Below are positions 1 to 13,600 of a stretch of DNA of 64,000 nucleotides, piece by piece; the stretch's first letter is position 1; each line of letters starts with the position of its first letter. Source of the stretch: Ashinkailepas kermadecensis (lineage: Eukaryota > Arthropoda > Thecostraca > Neolepadidae); NCBI GenBank assembly GCA_034440615.1, contig JAOTOM010003965.1:124001-188000 (forward strand). The letters are read 5' to 3'. A program made the position numbers and the translations under genes. The notes beneath the pieces are model-generated. The model saw only the letters and a program-made list of their open reading frames with translations. It was not told the origin of the DNA and ran no database searches.

Positions 1-1544
1 TGCAGATCGTGTTAATCAGACCTCCCATCCGCCTTCGGGAACACGGAGGCACTTCTCGAAAATAAATCACTCCAATAACAGAAATAGGTTCCTTATTTAG
101 CAAAGCTTCAGAATATTGCACCAAAAGCGAAGAACTCCACGGTTATGCACTAGGCCATCATCATTCGTCATGTTGGCCGGTTGCCCAAACCACGTGTCGC
201 TCGCTTCGGTTACCCAAACCCCGTTTCTGCACCATCACACGACCTATGAGCTGAATGAGGCGATTTCGTCACACTATGTCAGCGGGACGAATTAATTAAT
301 AGTAAAAGTGAACAAGCTAAGAATAGCCCCCAGGTCGACCTGTTACATGGCTTTTTCCAGCCCCAGGAAAAGCGCTTCCGTGCCCCGGGAAAAACGCTTC
401 CCTGCTCCATAGACACCACTCATTGTTTTTCCCTGGTGGCATGGTTGTGCATCGAAGTTCCACGTGAATATTCGGGGTTGATTCCCAGCAATGGGTGTTT
501 TATTTTCTGGCGAATATGCGAGAAAAAAATTGTTAGTATTCTTATTCCTGACATTTGCCTGATTCTTTTCCTTCCCATGCACACGATCTCACCCCTGCAT
601 TACGCAAGCTAAAAATGGTCAGGCATTACCTTTAATCTCAGTATCACAACACAACATAGACCTCGTTGTCCCAAATTGTACCACAACGTTGCCTTTTATA
701 GCTGCCTTCACAACATTTCAGCCACGAGCTTAAAACATGTCTCATCTTCTTCACTCAATCCCAAGTATCATCACCTATTGAGACCATTTATGCTTCAATC
801 AAATAATTCATTTTCTATCCGGCAACCTTGCATATGTTAACAGTCTCCCAAACTAAGGACACATTATAAGGAACAATATAGCAGTAAAGAGACACATTCA
901 AAACGATCCTGATCCGAGGAGCAAACAGAAAACTGGACGTTTCTATTTATCCCACTGAAATCCGATGAAAACGACTTTCTGGTTCCGCCGGTAATCATTG
1001 TAGATTGGTACCACGCATTACCTTGTTAAACGTCCATGCATACATGCTGTGGTTTTCAAACTATAAACAACATTCAATAATTCTGGCATGTCCCGCTATT
1101 ATTTCTGAAAATATGCGTTGCAAAAAATACCAGAGGAGATACAAGACCCTTGCCGATGTATCACTCAAGCACATACCGAGTTGGTGTGTCGACGCCGCTG
1201 TAGCATCTGACATGACTGGCGTGCTTGCAGCTGGTAGCAGCTGCGACCAAAAACAGCCGGCGAATCGCTAACCCACCACACATGCTGGACTCCGGGATGG
1301 TCGCAACTCCGACCCCATGGAGCGGCTTCCCCGCGATTGTGGCAACCTCAAATGGGAAAAACGTTCTTCAAAATAGCTGGACTACTGCACGAATATAGCC
1401 ACGGCAGACTGGCGCCTTCGCGCCCAGTACGAAAACGTATTGGGATTCTTCAATGCGCGTGGAGACTGCGGGACTGCTACATGACCAGCAGCAATCGATG
1501 TGATCCTGAAACCGTCAACCAGTTGACTGAGAAACTGTCGTGTG

Positions 1545-2560
1545 ATGGTTAGCGGCACGACCGTGCAGATGGTGGCGCGTGCACACCTGACCGTCTTCCT
1601 GAACAACTATGAAGAGCAGCGGGTAGACGCATCTCGAGGTTCCCGGCTGGTTCAATTGAATGAGCGACGTGGGCGGAGAGATGCGAGGAGAGTGCCCGAG
1701 GGGATTTTCATCTAGAACAAGAATGTGAACAGGAAGGTTCAAACCAGGGCTGGGGGTCAACGTAACTATTGTGTAATGTCGCCGAGGGTAACTCACCCCA
1801 GGCTCTGCAGCTGGAACAAGAAGGTAGGTGGGAAGAGTGACCGCACCGGGGCTTCTGCGGTGACAACAGCCGCGTCGATAACTTGAAGCAACCTCTCTTT
1901 ATCTTGCACAGATGAACTTGCTAATTTTGCATCCGAAGCAGTATCTGTTAGCACCACACTGGATTTGCCAGCAATGTTTCGCACTTGCTTGGATTCAGCA
2001 GCAATTGATAGTACCATAGCTGAATCAACCTTCTTCGCCTTCCATCTAGCCCCGCGTGAGAAGTGATACCGGCGGAAGCAGTTAACTCAGATGGTCCTGT
2101 TTCTGCGTTCACAGCGCCGCGTCTCCAGCACCAGGTTGGTCAGAGGAAGGTAGCCGGCTACCTGGCGGAACATAGGGAGCATGCAGAGGTCAGTCGGCAG
2201 TCGAGAGGCTGGATAATGCTCGGAAAGCGGGATAGCGGCAACACTGCCACACTGACGGTGGGCCGAACTCCTCCGCTCTCCGCTTGGCTCGTATATAACG
2301 AACCAACGTGCCAGCTGGTGTGTAGTGTTGCGAAGGACGGCCCGGCATCTGAAGGACTGCAGATTAGGCCCACGGGCCGTCAGTGAACAGCGATTGTTAG
2401 AACAGCCAACGTCAACCAAGACGAGTTTTAAGCTATCCAAGCCAAGATGACCGCCACTATCCTGGAGGATAGGGCTGCCACGAATAGCACATTCGGGGTA
2501 AAAAAAACTCCGAAAACACAAAATTTTCGTGAGCAAGGATTTGGAAACCGCCAACCGGCG
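1545..2560. repeat. nested duplication, unit A
   Basis: Shares long stretches in the same order with 2575-3430: TGGTTAGCGGCACGA, AACTATGAAGAGCAGCGG, ACCGCACCGGGGCTTCTGCG, CACAGCGCCGCGTCTCCAGC. Unit A is longer by inserted or lost pieces. Confidence 0.75.
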
Positions 2561-2574
2561 GAGTACGAAGCTGT

Positions 2575-3430
2575 CGTGTGATGGTTAGCGGCACGAAAGT
2601 GCAGATGGTGGCGCGTGCACACCTGGCCATCTTCCTGAGCAACTATGAAGAGCAGCGGTTGGACGCATCTCGAGCTTCCCGACTGGTGACGACTGAATGA
2701 GCGATGTGGGCGGAGATGTGCGAGGAGAGTGCTGAAGGGCGGTCTTCATCTAAAACAGGAATGTGAACAGGAAGGTTCATACCAGTGCCGGGGCCAGGGC
2801 ATCCACTGTGTAATGTCGCCGCGGGCAACTCACCCCAGACCATGCAGCTGGAACAAGAAGGTAGGTGGAAAGAATGACCGCACCGGGGCTTCTGCGGTGA
2901 CATCAGCCGCGGCGACAACTTGAAGCGTCCTATCTCTGTCTTGCACAGATGCACTTGCTAATTCTGCACCTGGAGCAGCTCTTTGTAGCACCACACTGGA
3001 GTTGCCAGCAATTTGTCGCTCCTTAGCCTTCGCATTCCCTCCACCCCCACGTGAGAAGCGATACCGGCGGAAGCAGTTAACGCAGATGGTCCTGTTTCTG
3101 CGTTCACAGCGCCGCGTCTCCAGCACCAGGTTGGTCAGAGGAAGGTAGCCGGCTACCTGGCGGAACATAGAGAGCATGCAGAGGTCAGACGGCAGTCGAG
3201 AAGCCAGATATCGCTCGGAAAGCAGGCTAGCTGCAACCCTGTCACGATGACGGTGGGCCGAATAACTCCGCTCTCCGCTTGGCTCGTATGTAATGAACCG
3301 ATGTGCCAGCTGGTGTGGAGTGTCGCGCAGGACGGCCCGGCAGTTCCAAGCTAGTTCCAAGAGTTCCAAACTATCCAAGCCAAGATGACCGCCACTATCC
3401 CGGAGTACAGGGCTGCCACGAACAACACTC
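2575..3430. repeat. nested duplication, unit B
   Basis: Second copy of unit A. On the minus strand it keeps the longest open frame of the segment (3468-2830, 212 codons) with CERRNRTICVNCFRRYRF, a CX7CX2C pattern. No known domain was recognised. Confidence 0.75.
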
Positions 3431-3711
3431 GGGAAAAAACGCGGAAGGCACAAAATCAACGTGAACAAGGCAAAGTTCGTAGCATTCGAGAAAGCGTAAG
3501 TATTTATTTATACTGCAACATAAATGATAACCCATATGACCGATACCGGAATGGCGGGATATGTGATGAATACCTGGCGAAGAAATGTGATGCACTGTGA
3601 AGTTCAGCATCATCGAAGTATTTCTCAAGCATGCTCGTAACTTCTTGCACGTCCGTTCACGTAGCATGGCCAGGTCCTTCAACTTGATCTTTGATCGACC
3701 GGCATCACAAT

Positions 3712-6180
3712 ATCATACAGATCGTGTTAATCGGACCTCCCATCCGCCTTCGGGAGCACGGAGGGCACTTTACGAAAATATACCAATCCAATAACAGAAA
3801 TAAATTTGTTATTTAATAACAAAACTTCAAAATATTGCCCAAAAACGAAGAACTCGACATTTCTGCACTAGGCCATCATCACTCGTCATGATGACCGGTT
3901 GCCCTAACCTCGTGTCGCTCGCTTCGGTTGGCCAAACACCGCTTCTGCACCATCACACGAGCTATGAGCTAAATGGGGCGATTTCGTCACACTATGTCAA
4001 CAGGGCGAATTAATTAATATCACCATTAAATGTGCTAAGAATAGGTATCATATGATGGCCTTTCCTCGATGATCAGAAAATACAGTCGAAAGTTACTTTG
4101 CTCTTGGTGTATATTCCTGTACAACCCTTCGTCAAACCACAAAAAAGCAAATAAGCAATTGCTTGTTTTTTTTGCGGTTTGACGAAGGGTTGTACCCGAA
4201 TATACACCAAGAGCAAAGTAACCTTCGGCTGTATTTTCTAATCATCGAAGAAAGGTCATTGTATGATACTGATGAAATGATACGTTCCTCGCCAAAGAGC
4301 TAAATAATTTATATAAGCTAAGAATAGCTCCAAGTTCGACCTGGTAGGTGGATTTTACCTGCCACAGGAAAAAAAAACGCTTGCCTGTTCCATAGACGTC
4401 ACTTTTCATTGTTTTCTTCTGGTATCATAGTTGAACATCGAAGTTCTACGTGGAGATTCGGGGTCGACTCCCAGCACTGATAATTTATATTTCTGGCCAA
4501 TATGCTGAGTTTCCTTATGATAATTGTCGTTGCGTCTTATGCCTTAAAATCACCTTCACAAAAATTACCACAATTCTTATCCCTGGCATTTGCCTGATTC
4601 ATTTCCTTCCAATGCACACGATCTCACCCCTGCATTACGCAAGGTAATAATTGGTCAGACATTCCCTTTAATCTCAATATCACAACCCAACACAGACCTC
4701 GTTAGCCGAAATTGTACCACAGTGTTGGTTTTTATAGCTGCCTTCACAACATTTTATCCACGGGCTTAAAACATGTCTTCTCTTCTTCACTCAATCCCAA
4801 ATCTCATCACCCATTGAGACCATGTATGCTATAATCAAATGATTGATTTTGTATCTGGAACACTTGCACATATTAACAGTCTCTCAAACTATAGACACAT
4901 TGTAAAGAACAATATGGCAGTAAAGAGGCCCTTGCATTGAAAACGAACTGGATCCGAGGAGCAAACACAAAACTAAGCATTTTTATTTATTCCACCGAAA
5001 CCTGATGAAAACGTCCTTCCGTTTCCTCCCGTGATCACTGGAGATGGGTGCAACGCATGAGTGTGTTAGACGTTGATTCATACATTCTGGGGTTCTCAAA
5101 CTATAACAAAAATATTGAACTATTATGGCATGTCGTGCTAATATTTCTGAAAATACGCGGCACAAAAATACCAGAGGAGATAGAAGATATTGCCGATGTA
5201 TCGCTCAAGCACATACCGAGTTGGTGTGTCGACTCCGCTGTAGCATCTGACATGACTGGCATGCTTGCAGCTGGTAGCAGCTGCGACCAAAAACTGCCGG
5301 CGAATCGCTAACCCATCACACATGCTGCACTCCGGGACGGTCGCAACTCCGACCCGATGGAGCGGCTTTCCTGCGATTGTGGCAACCTCAAATGGGAAAA
5401 ACGTCCTCCGAAATGACTGGACTACTGCACGAATATAGCCACGGCAAACTGGCGCCTTCGCGCCCAGTACGAACACATATTGGGGTTCTTAAATGCACGT
5501 GGAAACTGCGGGACTGCTACATGACCAGCAGCAGTCGATGCGATCTTGAAACCAACAACTAGCGGACTACGAAGCTGTCGTGTGATGGTTAGCGGCACGA
5601 CCGTGCAGATGGTGGCGCGTGCACACCTCCTGGCCGTCTTCCTGAGCAACTATGAAGAGCATCGGGTAGACGCATCTCAAGCTTCCGACTGGTCTAACTG
5701 AATGAGCGACGTGGGCGGAGAAATGCGAGGAGAGTGTTGGATGGCTTACTCACCTAGAGCAGGATTGTGAACAGGAAGGTTCACACCAGGGCCGGGGGTC
5801 AGGGCATCCATTGTGTAATGTCGCCGCGGGCAACTCACCCCAGACCATGCAGCTGGAACAAGAATGTAGGTGGGAAGAATGACCGCACCGGGGCTTCCGT
5901 CGAGACCGGCTGTGGCGCCACAGGTGAGAAGTTGACAGACGCATCAAGCACGCCATCTAGTACGGCTGACGCAGGCGCAGCTTGTCCAATACCCGAGCGC
6001 GCATTTTGAATGACGTCTACCATCTGGTTCCGCCGTGCCCGACGCCGTAAATATCAGAAGCAGTCAACGCAGATGGTTCTGTTTCTACGTTCACAGCGCC
6101 GCGTCTCCAGCACCAGGTTGGTCAGAGGAAGGTAGCCGGACACCTGGAGGAACATAGGGAGCATGCAGAGGTCAGACGGC
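3712..6180. repeat. large duplicated segment, copy 2
   Basis: Direct copy of the segment at 1-3690, about 85-90 percent alike by eye. It lacks the nested duplication but carries a fold-back insertion at 4045-4316. The block with FLQVSGYLPLTNLVLETRRC (minus strand, about 6160-6075) differs from copy 1 by a few residues. Confidence 0.8.
4045..4316. mobile_element. fold-back (MITE-like) insertion
   Basis: Two long inverted arms, about 4046-4138 and 4175-4270, pair closely: GTTACTTTGCTCTTGGTGTA reappears as its reverse complement, and GGTATCATATGATG faces TGTATGATACT. GCTAAGAATAG stands on both sides (4034-4044 and 4317-4327), as for a target duplication. Copy 1 of the host segment has the site once and lacks the insert. 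There is no coding capacity, so it would depend on another element. Confidence 0.8.
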
Positions 6181-6189
6181 AGTCGGGAG

Positions 6190-7160
6190 GCTGCCGTCAG
6201 ATCGGATACCACTCATGACATGAACTCCCTCATATGGGCATATGAAAAGGTATCCAATCCTCACATATTCTGACGTAAATCGGCGTTTCGTGGGAAGAAA
6301 GGATTTGGAAACTGCGACGCCCATGCATTCCACAACGATCTTTCGTGGCGGATCCCTTGGCTGATGGGAGCGGCTGGCTGCCACCCTGACATTCGTGGGA
6401 TGTGATATCTCCTAAGGGATCGCATCGTGCCGGAGCGGAAGGAGTTCGCTGGTAAGCGGCTGCTGTACTATGTAGGTAGCAGGTGTAGCTAGAGTCCAGT
6501 GGTGCTGGAGCGGAGGGCAGTCCATCCCAAGCCGCCGCACAGTATTGAGATGGAACTGACTACTGTCGATACAGTTGCAGTGTGCCGCAGCTCAAACTGG
6601 TAACATCGGTCTGCGATTCATATACTATCACTTCGGTGCCATCTTTGACCTGTGTAGATCTGTCAATAGTTATCGGTTCCGAAAACTGATCTCTGCAAAT
6701 AGCTGTGAAGCATTGCAGTGTTTGGCGTAGCACAAATGATGACGTCACTGTTCGGGTTTAATATCACTGTAAATTCATCATTGTGAAAGAAAACATGCCT
6801 AGCTATCGTTATATGTCACACTTACATCGTTGTCTTCATTTCACTATCTCTTCGGTATGCGTCAAGTGTCGACTTCATTGTTGCGTACTTAGGTTGTCAG
6901 ATCACACGCCCAATGCAATCCAGATTGATAGTTTTTTCTACTATGTAAAAAAAATATCAAAATGGTCCAGATAATGCTTTATTGATGGAGACCTAAAACC
7001 GGTTGTCGCTGAGATTACCCACTAGATTTATCCGCAATAGCATCCTAGCCGTAATCGGTAGCGAACGGAAATTCCCAGTTTCTTGGCATGAACACCACAG
7101 ACACTCTGCTCAAAATCCCAGGATCAAGGCCAGCTTTGATCATGTGGCTATGACGTCACA
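6190..7160. other. no gene seen
   Basis: Unique-looking non-coding DNA within the last visible A2M intron. Only short random frames; no exon with splice sites and macroglobulin likeness was found. Confidence 0.6.
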
Positions 7161-7164
7161 AGCT

Positions 7165-7510
7165 ACATGATTGGTGTTAGTTATTTTGGCTTTCGGGTGC
7201 TTCGACTAGTCTTTGACCATTCGCGTCCATTTAAGTCGTACGTGAATATGGTCCATCTTACCCTGCCTTTCCTTCTCTTTTTCTTGCTGATATGCAATAT
7301 AATGAAACCACCATGACGTACACCTAATGGCGCTGCACGAGCGAATGCAAGTGTTAAAAGCGCCGGTGAAATCGAATCTCCGTGTGCACCAATCATAGCT
7401 TATGGGCGCATTGCCTGCTTATACAGCGACGTGCCTGCAAGCATATTTGCGGGGATAAATTGACTTCGCGTGCGATGCATTCACCAAGTTGCACCACTAA
7501 AAGCAGAATA
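7165..7510. repeat. dispersed repeat, copy at 7.2-7.5 kb
   Basis: Starts with a degraded version of the GGGCGC core (TTTTGGCTTTCGGGTGCTTC). From 7335 it is clearly alike to 38660-38850: shared words GACGAGCGA/CACGAGCGA, GCAAGTG.TAAAAGC, GCATTCAC.CAGTTGCA and AAGAGCAGAAA. Probably an old SINE or SINE composite. Confidence 0.55.
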
Positions 7511-8009
7511 AAGAGTGCACCCCTCCCTGGGTCAGCACTCAAGACTCTCGGATACAAACCAACGATGTACCACTGGGGACGGTTGGCGAGTGCCGGCTGT
7601 GGTGCGAGAGCCCTGGTTAGCTACCCGCGCGGGAATGTCGCCGCAAACGAGCTTCTTTCAACACAAATTGGGAGTACGTCAGCAGCAATATTGTGATGAA
7701 ACCTGGTAATTTTAAAAACGGAAAGAGAAGATCTGGTTCTGGATGAGAAAATCGGAACTTATAAATGGTGACTACGGTCTCAAAAGTGGGCCGGTCGGGT
7801 TCCACCGGTCAGGTGAACATTTTTTTCGGAGCATGCGGGAATAGACTCGATCGGGCTTCGCCATCTCTCGTAATGATATACACGAGGGTAGACTCGCTCA
7901 GCCTTCGACAATTCTAGTAAGCAGGTAATTGAGGTCTGCTTTTGATCTCGTGATCCAAATTTAGGTCATGGATGTTTATATACATAGCAAGTTTATCTTC
8001 TGCAAGTTT

Positions 8010-8960
8010 ATCGGGCTAACCCGAGCCGTCTCGGGTGGGCCTCCCCCCCCGCAAGGTTTTCCACGGATGGTGAAAAACGGCAGGCAGCAGCGCGCCGAAA
8101 TTTGGCACACCTCTTTCCCACATCAATTTGAAATGCTATGTACAGATTTTGAGGTCAGGTCATCCACGGTTACCGAGTTAGTCAAGGTCAAATGAAATCA
8201 CCTCTAAAAAGAAGTTCAATCAGTCTTCACGCTTTAACGGGTGAGGATATTTCAATGAAATTCAGCTTTGGTTAACTTTATGGATGGAACAAAACGCACC
8301 AGAGGAAGTTTTGAACTTTGGCGTTTTTCATGACATTTGTTTTGCATATCTGCCTATTATGGCTAAAATTAAAGATTCTGGCTAAGGTAAGCACGTTGTA
8401 TGAGCCAAAGTTTACTTAAAACAACGTTTATCGGTACGCTCTACCCATTAGATAACGAAAAATTGAACATCGAAAACTCAGTATTTTTCAAATTTCAAAA
8501 TAAGTATTTGTGGGTGAACAAACATTTTGGGACCGTGGTCCCAAAATGATTGCTTCGTGGGAAAAATGGGACCGTGGTCTTCGCCTTCCCTTTCTGATTC
8601 CAAATAAGTTTTGTTTGTAAAATATTCCCCAAAATAACTCCCCAGAGCAAAAAAAAACATGACGTCACTCATGATCTCATAATCCCATAGTGACGTCACT
8701 TTTTGAGGGAGCGACATTTTTAGATGGTTTCCGGCCATACTCGTCGAGCGCTTTCCGATGGCACCTCCTTCGTTTTCGTGCGACGCTTAGTTTGGATCTT
8801 AGAGGGGGTACATGATGACCCCCACCCCTCGAGACGGGGTGTGAGGATCTGACCGAATAGACTCCCACATACCTCTTTCTTTGAACACAGATTAGGGGGA
8901 GTTCGGAAGGAATATGGGGAAACGATTGATAAAAACGAAAATGGGTGAATGGTTTCATGT
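8010..8960. repeat. duplicated ~0.9 kb block, copy 1
   Basis: Shares with 9360-10190 the ordered words GCCGTCTCG, TTTCCCACATCAATTTG, GGTCAGGTCATCCAC, GAGTTAGTCAA, CACGCTTTAACG, AAAACAACGTTT, TACCCATTAGATAA and GTGACGTCACTTTTTGAGGG. Non-coding, probably a transposable element with degraded ends. Confidence 0.75.
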
Positions 8961-9359
8961 CAAAATGGGTTCATATAGACTATTTTATAGGGGATACAAG
9001 ACTTGGGCCCATTTTGATGCTTTAAAACATTTCTCTACCGACATTTTACACTATAATCAAGCATCACCTTGCCAAATGAACAAAAACGCGATTTTTCACC
9101 TGCAACTTTTTTCACATGGTCCAGTTAACGCTTGGAATCGACTGATCTCATGAAGTTATGAGATCATGCAATATGATCAAATGCATGTATTGGAACACAC
9201 TTGATAATTTTCGTTCCAATAATCTCCAATTGAATTGTCAAACATGCGTTCCGAAGTCAAGCTATTATCTGGCCTGACGTGCCACTTTGTCAGTGACTTC
9301 TAGCGCGGCACAATAATTTTCCTTGGATAATGAATCTTCTCGGGCTACCGACTACCTTC

Positions 9360-10190
9360 TACCTTAATCCGCGCCGTCTCGAGGGGTCTTTTTATGCCCC
9401 CCCCCTCCCCTAAGGTTTACCGTGGATAGCTAAAACACGGCGGCAGCGTGCCAACATTTGGCATACTTTTTCCCACATCAATTTGTCATGTTTGAAAATG
9501 ATATGGTCAGGTCATCCACTGAGTTAGTCAACGTGAATTGAGGTCACCTCCAAAAACGTTCAACCAGTCCTCACGCTTTAACGAGTAAAGATATTTGAAT
9601 GAAACTTCCAGCGATTACTTATCTTTAGAGACGTAACAAAATGCATCAGAGGAAGCTTTGAACTTTCCCATTTTTAATGACTGATTTGTTTTGCATATTT
9701 GACTATTGGAGCTAAAATCGAAGATTCTGGCTAAGATAAGCACTTTGTATTAGGCTAAGTTTACTTAAAACAACGTTTCTCGGTGCGCTCTACCCATTAG
9801 ATAAAGACAAATTCAAAAAGTCGAAAACTCAAAATTATTCAAATTTCAAAGATAAACTTTTTTTATTTTTGGGTGAGCAAACATTTTGAAACCATGGTCC
9901 AGTTCGCCTTCCTTTTCTGATGCCAAATAAGTTTTGTGTTCAAAATTTTCTCCAAAATTGACTCCCCAGAGCCAATAACATGACAGCAATGGTGACTACA
10001 TAACCCCCCCCCCCCCCCCTACCCCCTAGTGACGTCACTTTTTGAGGGGATATAATTTTGCTGGTGGTTTCTGACCATACATATCGAGCGCTTTCCGATG
10101 ACATCTCTATCGTTTCTGTGCGAGGCTTAGTTTGGAGATTAGAGTGGGGTTTGTAATACCACCCACCCCAGAAACGGGGTGGAAGATTTG
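9360..10190. repeat. duplicated ~0.9 kb block, copy 2
   Basis: Second copy of the block at 8010, same strand. It contains an 18-nt run of C near 10003. The pair probably arose by two insertions or by a local duplication of about 1.35 kb. Confidence 0.75.
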
Positions 10191-10511
10191 ACCGGAATGA
10201 TAGGGCGAGTTAACGAAATCGGTCAATTTGTTGTGAAGATACAGCAAAAAGACGGGGAGAGAGTGGAAGAATCGGCCAGCACCTCCTGACAGATTACGCT
10301 TCTGTGACTGCCGTGCAATGGGGCCTAGAAGAACAATGGGCATTGGCGCAGCTCTAAGTCTGGTATGTTTTGTGTAGCATTAACATTCGATGTCATGCAA
10401 TGATTGACATTAAAAGCAATGCGTTATATCACCAGCCCCGATAATATTTTTTCGAGAAACCATTTCTGGATCAGTAAAGCATAGCACCTACAATATCACA
10501 TTTCGACTTAC

Positions 10512-10617
10512 ATCATATGCTTTAATCGAGTCGTCTTCTTGAACCACATAGTAGTATGTCGTTCTCGTCCCTGACCTCGAAATCTGTACAGGTTTGACAG
10601 GCTGCCGTACAGGAAAT
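10512..10617 (-). CDS. A2M: A2M exon 16: putative bait-region exon
   Basis: Thirty-five codons after a split Lys: FPVRQPVKPVQISRSGTRTT then YYYVVQEDDSIKAYD. Strong acceptor (CTTTTTCAG) and donor (GTAAGT), and the phase matches exon 15. Bait regions are not conserved, so function is inferred from position. Several basic residues (VRQ, VKP, SRS, TRT) would offer trypsin-like cleavage sites. It is the last A2M exon I can find; none follows down to base 1. Confidence 0.7.
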
Positions 10618-13600
10618 CTGAAAAAGTAATGGTAGCCATGACAGGATGATCTGCACGCACAGGTTACAACGTTTGGGGTGCGCATACCGCACGTGTGCAA
10701 CTTACTAAGTACGGAACGTAATCAAATGGAAGTATCACATTTCAGGGAGCCACACAAGCTATAGTATTAAGTAGCAAGAGGGTTTATATATAATGCGATG
10801 AGTGGAAATACTGTGGGGATGCAACACAAGCACAGACGCACGAGACACATCCAGAGGATGGGCGGGGCAGGTGGCTGCGATGGGCTGGACAATGCGGTGT
10901 TGGGGTGAAGTGGGATGGGGTCAGAGACGCATGAGACACATCCAGAGGGTAGGTGGGGCAGGTGGCTGCGATGGGGTGGACAATGCGGTGTTGAAATGAA
11001 GTGGGATTGGGTCAGAGACGCATGAGATACATCCAGAGGATAGGCGGGGCAGGTGGTTGCGACGAGGTGGACAATGCGGTGTTGAAATGAAGTGGGATTG
11101 GGTCAGAGACGCATGAGATACATCCAGAGGATAGGCGGGGCAGGTGGTTGCGACGAGGTGGACAATGCGGTGTTGAAATGAAGTGAGATGGGGTCAGAGA
11201 CGCATGAGACACATCCAGAGGGTGGACGGGGAAGGTGGCTGCGATGAGGTGGACAATGCGGCGTTGAAATGAAGTGAGATGGGGTCAGAGACGCATGAGA
11301 CACATCCAGAGGGTGGACGGGGAAGGTGGCTGCGATGAGGTGGACAATGCGGTGTTGGGGTGAAGTGGGATGGGGTCAGAGTTCAGCCGAGTTAGGTTGT
11401 TCCATTTGATTCACTTACTCTAGCAACCATACATGCACAAGCTAAACGCCAATTACCATGGACTTCATTCATTCGTATAACGCGCGCTGTGCGGCCTGTG
11501 AGCAGAACGATGAACACAAGAAAACAAACTGAGAGCCTCTGCAATAGCGGCCATCATTCACCACATAAACACTGCTATGGAGCATATACACAATAAAACA
11601 GACACAACCCAGCAGTCTGGGGTGGATCGAGGAGCCTAGCTGGGGGAGGGGGGGGCGAGTGAACAATAGTCTCCGATTTCGGAAAGGTCATCAGATTTTA
11701 ATGGCTAACATTCCTCGGGTCTGTTTAGGATGATATTTATGTCATAAAATGTTCCTAAATTATGAGGAAGTGCAAAATATCGAGGGATAAAAATCGGCCT
11801 CTTGGGAAATGAGGCCGATTTGGCCCCCTGAATCCGATAATGACAGCAGAGACAGTTTGGATTCGTGGAGGATATCAAAGACCGGATATGGCCCTTAAAA
11901 GTGTGCTGGGTGCGGGGGATAAGAGGAAAAGGCATGATAACAAGTTGCTGATTCTGGAAGCAATATCACTAAAGCATCTGTTGTCCGGGTTTGTCGCAAT
12001 GCTATTCGAAGATGGAGGCTTCTGACTAGCAGGGGGCTCTCTATATTACCCCCTGGAATGTCGTGCAAAATAAAAGACCCGGGACTGGTCGTTGTTTAGA
12101 TCGTTTTGCACCTTTGCAGGCACTACATGGCTGGTGGCCGTGTTGCCCCTTTGCAGGCACTACATGGCTGGTGGCCGTTGGCCATGCCAATTATATCCCG
12201 CCAGGTTCCTACATACATAAAGTGCAAAAATTCATGCTCGACGCTCTTTGAGGCTAGCAGATGGATATCAGTCACCATGGACGAAACGGGAAAGAACATA
12301 TCTAAGATGAATCGGAACACCGGAACAGCAACGAAGCAACCTTCCGCTTTGGAACGTGAACGGGTTAGCTAAGTTGTGGTGTTTAAGCAACTTAGAGTAC
12401 GCAAAGCATGGCTAACACAGTCAAAGAGGGAAATCTGCCAAGCGGCATGGCTTAGCTCGGCCCACGTTTCTAACTTGGTTACTACCTACCAACCATGGGT
12501 GGGGCCAGGACGGAGGAAACGTCCCGACAAACTTCGTGAAATTAGCATCACACTTATGGTGTACGGATAACATAATCTAAAACTCTTTCGTCTCCCAATC
12601 ACAAATCTGTGGGAATGTCCATGCTATCAACCAACGAACATGCCGCCACAATAGACACATGTAAATGTCTGCTATTGCATGACTCCATCACGTACTGATT
12701 GCTCAGTCTCACTATGAGACTCTACAAATACATTAAACACGTGGTATTGGCTTCAGGAACCGTTTGAGCTCACAATTTTACATCTCGCATGCAAACGTTC
12801 TATCCCAGGTAGACGTGATGACTTAACAAGTGGAGGACACCGACCACCGAGCGAACATAGTGGCGGCATGGAATTGAAATAGTGGCGGCATTGAGGTTTA
12901 CCGACTTCATCGTCATTGCTGGTACAGATGACTGGTGATGAATCCCTTCCCTGTCTCCCATACAATGCACACCACTACATTCAAGTCCACCTACTTTGGA
13001 AGCTGGGGCTGAAGTAGGCGTTCAAAACCACCAACTACGTCCGATACACCCGGACCAGAGAAGATAGGTGACGTGAACTGAGGGAGTTGAGGCGCGGATA
13101 CGACCGGCCGGCGTTTGCAGTATTTGCTGGGACTCTCGATGAGGTATGGGTATGTGCCCTCGCCGATGATGTATCTGCGCAGTTTCTCGAACACCCTGGA
13201 CGCCGTCAGCTTGTTGGCCGAACTGAGCAGCTCCACGCTCCGGTCCACCGCCGCTGCGGCAGGTGGGGTTCAACCAGCGGGCCGGGACATAGTCGGCTGA
13301 CTAGAGTACAGTACGGCACCATAGCCTGGCTGAGACACAGTACGGTACCATAACCTGACTGGGGTACAGTTCACACGAATGTGTTACAGCCACTCGACCG
13401 GAGCATAGCACGGCACCATAACCTGATCGGGACACATTCACCTGACCAGGACATTGTACGGTACCATAACCCGATCGGGGCATATTCACCTGACCGGGGT
13501 ATAGCACGGTACCATAACCTGACCGAGGCACAGTCACCTGGCCAGGACACAACCACGTGGATGGGAGATAGTCGACGATCTGGTGCATTGCAGTCATCTG

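Larger units (their letters stand above)
1..3690. repeat. large duplicated segment, copy 1
   Basis: Bases 1-3690 and 3712-6180 are copies of one segment: both open with CAGATCGTGTTAATC then GGACCTCCCATCCGCCTTCG. Copy 1 differs by a nested duplication (1545-2560 and 2575-3430) absent from copy 2. Minus-strand remnants of reading frame such as FRQVAGYLPLTNLVLETRRC occur in three places, so part of it once encoded protein. I do not recognise it. Confidence 0.8.

Noticed and set aside
2830..3468. 212-codon minus-strand frame as a host gene
   Set aside because: It lies in a multicopy duplicated segment, other copies are broken, and no start, splice frame or domain can be supported.
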